6,869 nt of DNA from CAYTLQ01 sp964438715 (GCA_964438715.1 CAYTLQ010000314.1:1-6869), one strand, 5' to 3'; counted from the stretch's first letter, positions 1-6,507 are shown. Notes: a model not told the origin generated them from the sequence alone. A program made the numbers and translations.

Positions 1-1
1 A

Positions 2-67
2 ATAACGGGGTTAGGAAATGAATACAAAAGATTTCTTGCAGGAGATTTGCTTTTATACAACATATAG
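2..67 (+). CDS. possible 3' end of an upstream gene (partial)
   Basis: The frame starting at base 2 is open from the window edge to a TAG at 65-67. It reads ITGLGNEYKRFLAGDLLLYN followed by Ile and the stop. The mix of hydrophobic and charged residues looks protein-like, but 21 codons is too short to assign a family, and an open frame of this length is common by chance. If real, the start lies outside the window. The neighbouring DNA (68-229) has stops in every frame, and the next locus is a pseudogene, so this tail could also be decaying. I do not recognise it. Confidence 0.2.
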   Translation: MTGLGNEYKRFLAGDLLLYNI

Positions 68-229
68 AAATAGGGTTTCCTAAACACTATTTTATAAAAA
101 TGAGTTTCTAAAATCTAAAATATAGAAAGAATATCAAAATATCAGGCTTATAAAGACATGAATTTCTTTCTTGAATTGATGCCGGGCACATAAGTATTAC
201 TAAGTAGATTGAATCTAAATAACTTGTAA
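68..229. other. intergenic stretch, nothing recognised
   Basis: This AT-rich stretch precedes the fur-family pseudogene. All frames are interrupted by stops, and no RNA gene or clear promoter is visible. An 8-base inverted repeat (TTAGGAAA at 11-18, TTTCCTAA at 76-83) spans its left border. With about 57 bases between the arms it is not a credible terminator. Confidence 0.4.
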
Positions 230-651
230 TTGAACAAAAATAATCAAGCATCAGAAATATTCCTTGAATTTTTAAAGAGGGATAAATACTGAATTACCCC
301 TGAACGATTTGAGGTTCTTGAGACCGTTATTGATTACAATGGTAATTTTCAGTACAAAAGTTAGTTGTGGCTATGACAAACAAGTAATTTCGTGTTTCAC
401 GAACCACTGTTTACAATACCTTGGAACTGCTTACCCGGTGCGCATTACTCTCCCCCGGGAATTTCGGGGAAAGTATGAAGAGGTGCGAAAGTAATTATAA
501 AAAACACAATCTTGACCACATAATCTTCCTCAACAATGGAAAAATCGTTGAATTTACAAACAGGAAAATTAAAAAGGTTCAGGAGGAAATTTGTGAAGAA
601 TCGGGATTTCAACCTGTTTCATACTCTTTTAACATATTTTGTCCGTTGTAA
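230..651 (+). pseudogene. decayed Fur/PerR-family metal-dependent repressor
   Basis: A whole Fur-family gene is readable only by joining two frames. In the first frame (230-349) an N-terminal helix region ends in DKY, followed by a TGA at 290-292 where the family usually has Arg. ITPERFEVLETVIDYNGNF (293-349) then gives the start of the winged helix. A frameshift falls between about 350 and 363. The second frame (361-651) reads LVVAMTNK, a TAA at 385-387, then FRVSRTTVYNTLELL, the DNA-recognition helix. After NFGES comes the dimerisation domain, with HNLDHIIFLNNGKIVEF, KIKKVQEEICEESGF and a final SFNIF before the TAA. The family's His and both Cys of its HDHxxCxxC-type motif are replaced (Leu, Phe, Asn). 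The total span of about 140 codons matches Fur length. The start is TTG with no ribosome-binding site, possibly a mutated ATG. Active members repress iron- or peroxide-responsive genes as dimers; this copy should not make a working protein. Fur, PerR and Zur cannot be told apart here. Confidence 0.85.
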
Positions 652-996
652 AAACAAAAAAGACTGCCCATATCAAAATGTTTAAAGATACTTGTAACAA
701 AATTTTATCAGGAAGATTTACAAAATCTACACTCCACCAGCAATAGAGATATGCTCATGATATGTGCCCTAAATGAAGTTTTTTGGGGCGGCGTTTGGAA
801 TTTCCTGTAAAAGATAAGTGTTAATCTTTAAAAGCTGAACTTTAATGCTAATTTCCCTTTTAACATGAGCAAAATAAATTTGACAAAATTAGATATAACC
901 ATTTTCTCCTGTCAAAGGGGATTGTTTTATTTTCAATTATCTCCTTTAATTTGTTTATTTTACTGTTTTATGATTAAAAATATAATTCGAGGAATG
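652..996. other. 345-base stretch with no recognisable gene
   Basis: The DNA between the fur-family pseudogene and the propeller gene holds nothing I can name. In the same frame as the pseudogene's second half, 652-810 stays open for 52 codons after the pseudogene stop (ending ALNEVFWGGVWNFL, then TAA). It has no early start codon and no family resemblance. The propeller frame also remains open upstream to 865, but that part lacks a start signal and codes for no recognisable domain. The promoter for the propeller and peptidase genes presumably lies here. A TTGACA at 880-885 has no matching -10 box at the usual distance, so I do not place a promoter. Confidence 0.5.
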
Positions 997-2031
997 ATGT
1001 TCAATCGTAAAGTAATGTTGCTTTTTTTCTTATCCACTTTTTCTTTCGCGCAAGTTGATACCCTTCGGTTTCCCCTTGAAAAACACTTAAAGAATATAAA
1101 GATGCTCACTACCCACGGTGAAAATGCCGAGGCTTATCTTTCCTTCAATGAAAAACAGCTTATTTATCAGGCAACAGTAGATTCACTGCAGTGTGATCAA
1201 ATTTTTATAATGAATATTGATGGGTCCGGTAAAAGAATGATCTCAAATGGCATGGGGAGAACAACCTGTGCCTATTTTCTGCCCGGAGATACTACGGTAA
1301 TATATGCATCAACTTATATGTCTGATACAAAATGTCCTCCTCCTCCCGATCGCTCAAAAGGCTATGTTTGGAAATTGTACGAATCATTCGATATATTCAG
1401 GTCGGATGCGGATGGCAAAAATATTATGCGACTTACAAAGTCCAACGGATATGATGCCGAAGCAACAGTTTCACCTCTTGGTGACAAAATTGTCTTTACC
1501 AGTTTAAGAGATGGAGATCCGGAATTGTATTTAATGAATATCGATGGGACAAACCAAAAGCGACTAACTTTTGAAAAAGGTTATGACGGCGGTGCTTTTT
1601 TCTCTCATGATGGTAAAAAAATTGTATTCCGGGCAAGCAGACCTAAAACGGAAAAAGAACTTGCAGATTATAACGATTTGGTAGTCAATGGTTATGTAAG
1701 ACCTACTGCTCTTGAGATCTTTGTTATGAATTCCGACGGTACTGATATCAGACAACTTACTTCTTTCGGTAAAGCCTCCTTTGCTCCCTTTTTTCATCCT
1801 GATGGCAAGAGAATTATTTTTTCTTCAAATATAAACAGTAAAGACGGAAGAAACTTTGACTTGTATATTGTTAACATTGACGGGACGGGATTAGAACAAA
1901 TTACCTTTAATGAATCATTCGACGGTTTCCCGATGTTCACAAGGGATGGTAAAAAAATCGTGTTCGCATCAAATAGATTTAATTTAAACAAAAACGATAC
2001 TAATATTTTTATAGCTGATTGGATCGACTGA
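997..2031 (+). CDS. exported PD40 / TolB-like beta-propeller protein
   Basis: This 344-residue protein begins with a signal peptide (MFNRKVMLLFFLSTFSFAQ), so it should be exported. The rest is a six-repeat PD40 (TolB/WD40-like) propeller. The outer-strand cores lie near residues 42-59, 88-105, 152-169, 196-213, 261-277 and 308-325, with clear forms such as SHDGKKIVF, HPDGKRIIF and TRDGKKIVF. Between repeats come turns of the type LYLMNIDGT, IFVMNSDGT and LYIVNIDGT (near 70, 132, 177, 241 and 289). A Cys-Pro-rich insert, CPPPPDRSKGYVW, sits at 113-125 between the second and third repeats. Such propellers act as binding scaffolds; no catalytic residues are visible and the ligand is unknown. I chose ATG 997 because GAGGA (989-993) lies just upstream; ATG 994 would leave no spacing, and the longer open frame back to 865 adds sequence with no function. 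It is followed after 17 bases by the M28 peptidase gene, probably in the same operon. It is not TolB itself: the TolB N-terminal domain and tol-pal neighbours are absent. Confidence 0.85.
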   Translation: MFNRKVMLLFFLSTFSFAQVDTLRFPLEKHLKNIKMLTTHGENAEAYLSFNEKQLIYQATVDSLQCDQIFIMNIDGSGKRMISNGMGRTTCAYFLPGDTTVIYASTYMSDTKCPPPPDRSKGYVWKLYESFDIFRSDADGKNIMRLTKSNGYDAEATVSPLGDKIVFTSLRDGDPELYLMNIDGTNQKRLTFEKGYDGGAFFSHDGKKIVFRASRPKTEKELADYNDLVVNGYVRPTALEIFVMNSDGTDIRQLTSFGKASFAPFFHPDGKRIIFSSNINSKDGRNFDLYIVNIDGTGLEQITFNESFDGFPMFTRDGKKIVFASNRFNLNKNDTNIFIADWID

Positions 2032-2038
2032 ATTTTAT

Positions 2039-2043
2039 AGGAG
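2039..2043 (+). promoter_or_regulatory. ribosome-binding site of the M28 peptidase
   Basis: AGGAG ends five bases before the ATG at 2049. It fixes that start over the in-frame upstream ATG at 2019, which lies inside the propeller gene. The signal peptide also begins at 2049. Confidence 0.75.
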
Positions 2044-2048
2044 AAATA

Positions 2049-3839
2049 ATGAAAAAGACATTAATATTTTTCTTTAGTTTTATATTTATGGTTTTTGCTC
2101 AGAAAAAGACCGTAAATACTCCCCTCATCACCGCTGATGAAGTTTTGGGACATACAAAAGTACTCGCCGCAGATAATCTCAAAGGACGCTTAACAGGGAC
2201 CAAAGAATGCGATAAAGCTGCAGCATATATAGAAAGTGAATTTAAATCATACGGCTTAAAGCCTGCTTTTGGTAAAAGTTTCTATCAGGATTTTCCATTT
2301 GTCTTTGATGTAGAAATGACAAAAAATAATAGCATTACATTTACCACATCAAAGAAAGTAAAATTAAAAGCAAAATCGGAATTTATCACAGCTCCTTTTT
2401 CAGGTAATGTTAAAACTGAAGGTGAACTTGTTTTTGTCGGATATGGAATTTCCGCACCAAAATTGAAATATGACGATTATGATGGCATTGATGTTACGGG
2501 TAAAACCGTCATTGCTTTACGGTATAACCCCGAATACGATAATCCACACTCTGAGTTCGATGAGTACTCGTCATTCCGAAAGAAAGCTACTATTGCAAAG
2601 GAAAAAGGTGCCAGGGCAATAATTTTTGTTAATGGGCCATTACCTGAATCGGCTGAAGATAAATTAATGGAGTTTAAGTATGACAGAGCTGCCGGTATAG
2701 ATGGAATCGGAGTTCTACATGTTAAGCGTAAATTTATTGAGGAATTATTTACATCTCACGGTTTAAGTCTGAAAGAAATCCAGCAAGAAATTTCAAAAAA
2801 CAAGAAACCAAAGTCATTTAGTTTTGAAAAGACAGGCTGTTTCATTCAAACAGAAATAAAGGAAATTAAAAAAACCGGTAAAAATGTTGCCGGATTGATT
2901 GAAGGAACGGATCCTCTTCTAAAAAATGAATACTTAGTAATAGGAGCTCACTACGATCATCTTGGTATGGGTGTAACAGGTTCTCTTTACAGAGGCACAG
3001 ATCCTCAAATTCACAATGGTGCTGATGACAACGCTTCGGGTACAGCCGGAATTCTTGAATTGGCAGAAATTTTCGCCTCAAAGCGTAAAGAAATTAAACG
3101 AAGTATCATAATCGTAGCATTTTCCGGTGAGGAACTCGGACTACTCGGGTCTGCTCATTTTGTGGCAAATTCGCCTGTACCAACAGAGAAAATGGTCTCA
3201 ATGATTAATCTTGATATGATCGGAAGACTTAACGATGAGTCCAGCCTTATTGTATATGGAACGGGAACATCTTCAGTCTGGAAAACCATGGTTGACAGCT
3301 TAAATAAAGGGCGATTTAAGTTAACAAAAAATGAAGAAGGTTATGGTCCAAGTGATCATTCTTCGTTTTACGCAAAAAATATTCCCGTGCTGTTTTTTTT
3401 CACAGGAACTCACAGCGATTATCACAGGCCTTCGGATGATTATGATAAAATTAATGTAACAGGCGAGGAAAAAATTCTTCACTATGTTTACGAAATTGCC
3501 TATGCAATTCAATCAATGGACAATAAACCAGATTATGTTAATGTACCAAGAAAAAGCAGTGAAAATAAAGGAGGCTGGAAAGTTTATGTTGGAACAATTC
3601 CGGATTATGCTTTCACTGGTAAAGGATTAAAAATCACCGGAGTAAATGAAGGAAGTCCTGCGAAAAAGGCGGGATTACAGGGTGGTGATGTCATTATAAA
3701 ATTCGGCTCCAAGAATATTGAAAACATCTATGATTATGTTTACGCTCTTCAGGATCATGTTCCGGGAGATCTTGTCGATCTGATTGTTCAGCGTAACAAT
3801 CAGGAACTAAAACTTACTCTTGAGTTAGGAGCAAAGTAA
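2049..3839 (+). CDS. exported M28 zinc metallopeptidase with PA and PDZ domains
   Basis: This 596-residue protein has a signal peptide (MKKTLIFFFSFIFMVFAQ), then the N-terminal M28 segment (LKGRLTGTKECDKAAAYIES, 44-63). A PA-type insert follows (about 110-250, with VGYGISAP and EKGARAIIFVNGP), then the M28 catalytic domain (about 278-490) and a C-terminal PDZ domain (about 515-592, with GSPAKKAGLQGGDVI). All di-zinc site residues are present: H301 in GAHYDH, D326 in GADDNASG, E361 (general base) and E362 in SGEELGLLGS, D389 in NLDMIGR, and H459 in HSDYHRPSDD. It should therefore be an active peptidase, cutting N-terminal residues from peptides in the periplasm or outside the cell. The PA and PDZ parts probably govern substrate access or tail binding. 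The exact specificity cannot be read from the sequence. It lies 17 bases behind the propeller gene and is followed by a strong terminator, so the two probably form a bicistronic unit. No T9SS sorting tail is present. Confidence 0.93.
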   Translation: MKKTLIFFFSFIFMVFAQKKTVNTPLITADEVLGHTKVLAADNLKGRLTGTKECDKAAAYIESEFKSYGLKPAFGKSFYQDFPFVFDVEMTKNNSITFTTSKKVKLKAKSEFITAPFSGNVKTEGELVFVGYGISAPKLKYDDYDGIDVTGKTVIALRYNPEYDNPHSEFDEYSSFRKKATIAKEKGARAIIFVNGPLPESAEDKLMEFKYDRAAGIDGIGVLHVKRKFIEELFTSHGLSLKEIQQEISKNKKPKSFSFEKTGCFIQTEIKEIKKTGKNVAGLIEGTDPLLKNEYLVIGAHYDHLGMGVTGSLYRGTDPQIHNGADDNASGTAGILELAEIFASKRKEIKRSIIIVAFSGEELGLLGSAHFVANSPVPTEKMVSMINLDMIGRLNDESSLIVYGTGTSSVWKTMVDSLNKGRFKLTKNEEGYGPSDHSSFYAKNIPVLFFFTGTHSDYHRPSDDYDKINVTGEEKILHYVYEIAYAIQSMDNKPDYVNVPRKSSENKGGWKVYVGTIPDYAFTGKGLKITGVNEGSPAKKAGLQGGDVIIKFGSKNIENIYDYVYALQDHVPGDLVDLIVQRNNQELKLTLELGAK

Positions 3840-3861
3840 TAACTTAATTTTTCTGAATTTT

Positions 3862-3891
3862 GGGAACGAAGTACTCTTCGTTCCCTTTTTT
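3862..3891 (+). terminator. intrinsic terminator after the propeller-peptidase operon
   Basis: A perfect 10-base-pair stem (GGGAACGAAG at 3862-3871 pairing with CTTCGTTCCC at 3876-3885) with a TACT loop is followed by six Ts (3886-3891). It begins 22 bases after the peptidase stop. Its T-tract ends five bases before the RNase HI start codon. Confidence 0.93.
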
Positions 3892-3896
3892 ATGAT

Positions 3897-4358
3897 ATGT
3901 CAGATTCAAAGGATACAATAATAATTTATACCGATGGTGCCTGCAGTAATAACAATTCGAGGACCAATGACGGCGGTTGGGCTGCGGTGCTTACTTTTAA
4001 TGGGTCACATAAATCTATTTCCGGTTATGAGAAAAATACTACTAATCAACGCATGGAATTAACAGCTTGTATTATGGGACTCAAGTCAATAAAATCTGCA
4101 AATTATCCGGTTATTATCCGTTCTGATAGCGCATATATTGTAAATTGTTTTCACCAAAAGTGGTTCACTAAATGGCGAACAAACGGATGGAAGAATGCGA
4201 AAAAAGAACCTGTGGAAAACAGGGATTTGTGGGAAGAACTAATAAATCTTGCTGATAAATTTCAGGTAAAATTTGAAAAGGTAAAAGGACATTCAGGCGA
4301 CTCATTTAACGAAATGGCTGATAAACTTGCTGTCGAGGCGGGAAAAAAGAAATGTTAA
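3897..4358 (+). CDS. rnhA: ribonuclease HI
   Basis: This 153-residue cytoplasmic enzyme cuts the RNA strand of RNA-DNA hybrids, removing replication primers and R-loops. The four catalytic carboxylates are all in place: D13 in YTDGACSNN, E54 in NQRMELTA, D77 in RSDSAYIV and D142 in NEMADKLA. The supporting H132 is in VKGHSGDSFNE. The handle region typical of E. coli-like RNase HI is also present (WFTKWRTNGWKNAKKEPVENRDLW, 89-112). Length and motif order match bacterial RNase HI. The ATG at 3897 is the only sensible start because TDGAC lies just 12 residues in. No Shine-Dalgarno sequence precedes it; the upstream bases belong to the terminator. Its promoter is not evident. The gene converges on the acetyltransferase, with stop codons separated by one base. 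Confidence 0.95.
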   Translation: MSDSKDTIIIYTDGACSNNNSRTNDGGWAAVLTFNGSHKSISGYEKNTTNQRMELTACIMGLKSIKSANYPVIIRSDSAYIVNCFHQKWFTKWRTNGWKNAKKEPVENRDLWEELINLADKFQVKFEKVKGHSGDSFNEMADKLAVEAGKKKC

Positions 4359-4359
4359 G

Positions 4360-4842
4360 TTACTTCAATACTTTTCTCATCAATATTTCATCATACCCCG
4401 GCAACAGCAAATCCTTTATCACTCCTGTTTCTCTATAACCTAATCTCTGATAAAATTTCCTCGCCCTATCATTGAAAGAAGAAACGAGGAGAAAAATATT
4501 TTGACTGTTTTTCTTAACCATATTTTCTGTTTCTTCCATTAAGATCCGACCGTAACCTTTATTTTGATAATCCGGGAGTACGGCAATTCTACGAATGAAT
4601 GGTGTAAGCACTCCATACAACTGTAAACTGATAAAACCAAGTAATTCAGCTTCACGGAAAAGTCCGAAATTGGTGACAATATCGGATGATAAAAAATTGT
4701 ATGTATCAGTTTTAGATATTTTTAATGTTATCCAAGGTTCCTGAATAGAAATTACTTCTGCACATTCCATTAAAATTTTTTCATCGTTTTTAGGAATTTT
4801 TGCAAAGGTCAAACCATCTGTTAAATTATTTATTTCTTTCAT
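4360..4842 (-). CDS. GNAT-family N-acetyltransferase
   Basis: This 160-residue protein has the GNAT fold, which transfers an acetyl group from acetyl-CoA to an amine. An N-terminal part with EPWITLKIS (35-43) leads to the core strand AELLGFISLQLYG. The acetyl-CoA pyrophosphate-binding motif A follows (IRRIAVLPDYQNKGYGRILM, 83-102, with the Q-x-x-G-x-G signature at 93-98). The C-terminal motif is NDRARKFYQRLGYRETG (124-140). The substrate cannot be told; the EPW segment and the SSFN-ARKFYQRLGY pattern resemble a widespread uncharacterised bacterial GNAT group rather than RimI. I chose the ATG at 4842 because AAGGA lies about eight bases before it. The in-frame ATG at 4860 would add six residues and has no ribosome-binding site. 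It is divergent from the LD-carboxypeptidase and convergent with RNase HI. Confidence 0.88.
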   Translation of the reverse strand: MKEINNLTDGLTFAKIPKNDEKILMECAEVISIQEPWITLKISKTDTYNFLSSDIVTNFGLFREAELLGFISLQLYGVLTPFIRRIAVLPDYQNKGYGRILMEETENMVKKNSQNIFLLVSSFNDRARKFYQRLGYRETGVIKDLLLPGYDEILMRKVLK

Positions 4843-4860
4843 CAAATAATTCCTTTCCAT

Positions 4861-4920
4861 CGAAAATGTAAGTGTTTTTTCCTATTTTACATTATATAAA
4901 TTCTATCGGATATTTCCTCA
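4861..4920. promoter_or_regulatory. divergent promoter region for the acetyltransferase and LD-carboxypeptidase
   Basis: These 60 bases separate two divergent genes and must hold or adjoin both promoters. On the minus strand 4896-4891 reads TATAAT, a perfect -10 box about 48 bases before the acetyltransferase start, but no good -35 is found at 16-18 bases. On the plus strand the overlapping TATATAA (4893-4899) could serve the carboxypeptidase, again without a clear -35. The placement of the boxes is tentative. Confidence 0.35.
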
Positions 4921-5865
4921 ATGAAAACAATAATACCGCCTCATCTTAAAATTGGCGACCGGATTTCACTCATTTCTCCTGCCTCGTCACCTGATGATTT
5001 ATCGAGACTACAAAAAGCACAGGACTATTTTACCAAACTGGGCTATGATGTAATCTTTGGGAAAAATACTGGCAAATACTATGGATACCTTGCCGGTACT
5101 GATGATGAAAGAGCTTTTGATGTCCACAAGGCATTCCTCGACTCTAAAGTTAAAGCAATTATCTGTCTGCGTGGGGGTTACGGGTCTCCACGAATACTCG
5201 ACAAACTAGATTATAAACTTATAAGAAAACATGCAAAGATTTTTGTCGGATATAGTGATATTACAGCAATGCACAGCGCCTTCCTACGGCAAGCAGGACT
5301 AATAACTTTTTCCGGACCAATGGCAGCAGTTGATTTTCATAAAGAACCAAATGCATATACCGAAAAAATTTTTTGGGAAATGGTGAATGGGAAATTATCA
5401 TTTCCCTGGCGTATTCCACTACCACCTGATTGGAAAATTACAGTCGAACGAAAAGGTATTGCTGAAGGTCAACTTATTGGAGGAAATCTTGCATTATTCG
5501 TTTCATTAATTGGCACACCATATTTTCCGAAGGTGAAAAACAGAATTCTTTTCCTTGAAGATATCGGTGAAAGTCCTTACAGAGTTGATCGGCTTCTTAA
5601 TCAACTGAAACTCAGCGGAGTACTTAAAAAAATAAGTGGATTAATAATCGGACAATTCACAGACTGCCAGGAGTTGGATAGTACCAAGCGAACATTAACA
5701 CTCGAAGAAATTTTCAAGCATTATACACAGGGACTGCAGATACCTATTATTTCCAACTTTCCTAATGGCCATATACCGGAAATTTGTACTCTGCCAATTG
5801 GATCTAAAGTACTTCTCAACGCTAGTAAAGGATATATAGAATTACTTAATAGCCCTGTAGTGTAA
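4921..5865 (+). CDS. LD-carboxypeptidase, peptidase family S66
   Basis: This 314-residue protein belongs to family S66 (LdcA/MccF). LdcA enzymes remove the terminal D-alanine from murein tetrapeptides during peptidoglycan recycling, usually in the cytoplasm. The N-terminal part carries the S66 signatures GDRISLISPASSP (12-24) and LRGGYGSPRILDKLD (83-97). The Ser-Glu-His triad is visible: S112 in VGYSDIT, E213 in LFLEDIGE and H284 in FPNGHIPE, spaced as in known LdcA proteins. GGNLALFVSLIGTPYFP (187-203) is also typical. No signal peptide is seen, consistent with a cytoplasmic recycling role. The ATG at 4921 is the natural start; it has no Shine-Dalgarno sequence. MccF-like members instead inactivate microcin C-type peptides; the length, the lack of linked resistance genes and a peptidoglycan amidase next door favour LdcA. 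It converges on the amidase gene with six bases between stop codons. Confidence 0.9.
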   Translation: MKTIIPPHLKIGDRISLISPASSPDDLSRLQKAQDYFTKLGYDVIFGKNTGKYYGYLAGTDDERAFDVHKAFLDSKVKAIICLRGGYGSPRILDKLDYKLIRKHAKIFVGYSDITAMHSAFLRQAGLITFSGPMAAVDFHKEPNAYTEKIFWEMVNGKLSFPWRIPLPPDWKITVERKGIAEGQLIGGNLALFVSLIGTPYFPKVKNRILFLEDIGESPYRVDRLLNQLKLSGVLKKISGLIIGQFTDCQELDSTKRTLTLEEIFKHYTQGLQIPIISNFPNGHIPEICTLPIGSKVLLNASKGYIELLNSPVV

Positions 5866-5871
5866 TTGTTG

Positions 5872-6507
5872 TTAATTATCAGGTGAGTATAATACTTTTT
5901 TTACTTCTGAGATGATGTAGCCATTAGAAATGTATTTGTATAAATTTTTACCCGGGCAAAGTGTTGTAGCATAATCCTTATGGGAACGAATAGAATCAGG
6001 GGGAATGTTGAATTTTTCGCACGAATAGACCAACAAATCTATTAAGGCAAAAAGTTGTTTGTCAGGGACTTCCTGCTCTTCAAAATTTCCTAGAAGAGAT
6101 ATTAATAAATGTCCCGATGGGTTGTATTCTGTATTTGTTTCACCGACAGTAAATACATTTCTTCCTTCATATATCCTGCCATCATGACCAATTAGAAAAT
6201 GATATGGTATATCAATCCAATTCCGTTCAGGACCCATGCCCCAAACCTGAACTTTTTTTATATGTTGTTCCGCTGTTTCTTTTGAGCCATCAAAAAAAGT
6301 ACCTTCATGATGAATAGTAATCTTTTCGGGAATATGAGCCAGATATGGCTTTGGCGGATTTGCTTCCCAAGATGTTCTCGGTTGAATCTGAACCGGATTG
6401 TAAACATAATTATGGCTTGCACAACCGGTCTGATAAACTAAAATCAGAAAATATATTCCCGGAAGAATTAATTTTACCACCGATTTCTTTTTGAAGATAT
6501 TTTTCAT
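5872..6507 (-). CDS. PGRP-like N-acetylmuramoyl-L-alanine amidase (amidase_2), exported or lipid-anchored
   Basis: This 211-residue protein is a zinc amidase of the PGRP/T7-lysozyme type, which cuts the bond between muramic acid and L-alanine in peptidoglycan or its fragments. After a basic start (KNIFKKKSVVK) comes a hydrophobic segment to residue 28 and a Cys at 29. The catalytic domain includes ITIHHEGT (63-70, zinc His at 66 or 67), IPYHFLIGHDGRIYEGR (100-116, with the conserved Tyr102) and LLISLLGNFEEQ (134-145). SHKDYATTLCPG (175-186) supplies the second zinc His (176), Thr182 and zinc ligand Cys184. All residues expected of an active amidase are therefore present. The lipobox YQTGC is atypical because Gln is at -3, so a lipoprotein is possible but uncertain; otherwise it is a secreted or membrane-anchored periplasmic enzyme. 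No Shine-Dalgarno sequence precedes the only plausible start. Confidence 0.9.
   Translation of the reverse strand: MKNIFKKKSVVKLILPGIYFLILVYQTGCASHNYVYNPVQIQPRTSWEANPPKPYLAHIPEKITIHHEGTFFDGSKETAEQHIKKVQVWGMGPERNWIDIPYHFLIGHDGRIYEGRNVFTVGETNTEYNPSGHLLISLLGNFEEQEVPDKQLFALIDLLVYSCEKFNIPPDSIRSHKDYATTLCPGKNLYKYISNGYIISEVKKVLYSPDN

Noticed and set aside
11..83. TTAGGAAA/TTTCCTAA inverted repeat as an insertion-element end or terminator
   Set aside because: Eight bases with a long spacer, no transposase and no target duplication visible.
309..494. Open frame of 61 codons starting with TTG
   Set aside because: It overlaps the fur-family pseudogene out of frame; the family match is in the other two plus frames.
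421..651. 76-codon frame as an independent small gene
   Set aside because: It is the in-frame 3' part of the fur-family pseudogene; the TTG start is a Leu codon inside the recognition helix region.
809..832. Small inverted repeat AAAGAT/ATCTTT as a regulatory hairpin or terminator
   Set aside because: It is only six base pairs, all but one A-T, with no T-tract; such repeats are expected by chance here.
880..986. TTGACA at 880-885 and TATAAT at 981-986 as a promoter for the propeller gene
   Set aside because: The boxes are far too distant to pair. Neither has a fitting partner, and TATAAT lies only ten bases before the ATG.
865..996. N-terminal extension of the propeller protein
   Set aside because: It lacks a start signal and any domain, and the signal peptide begins only at 997.
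2866..3081. Minus-strand open frame within the peptidase gene
   Set aside because: It is the shadow of the M28 catalytic region, which has all its conserved residues on the plus strand.
4921..5865. MccF-type microcin C immunity protein
   Set aside because: It has the same S66 fold and triad, but there are no microcin genes nearby and the context is peptidoglycan enzymes, so LD-carboxypeptidase is more likely.
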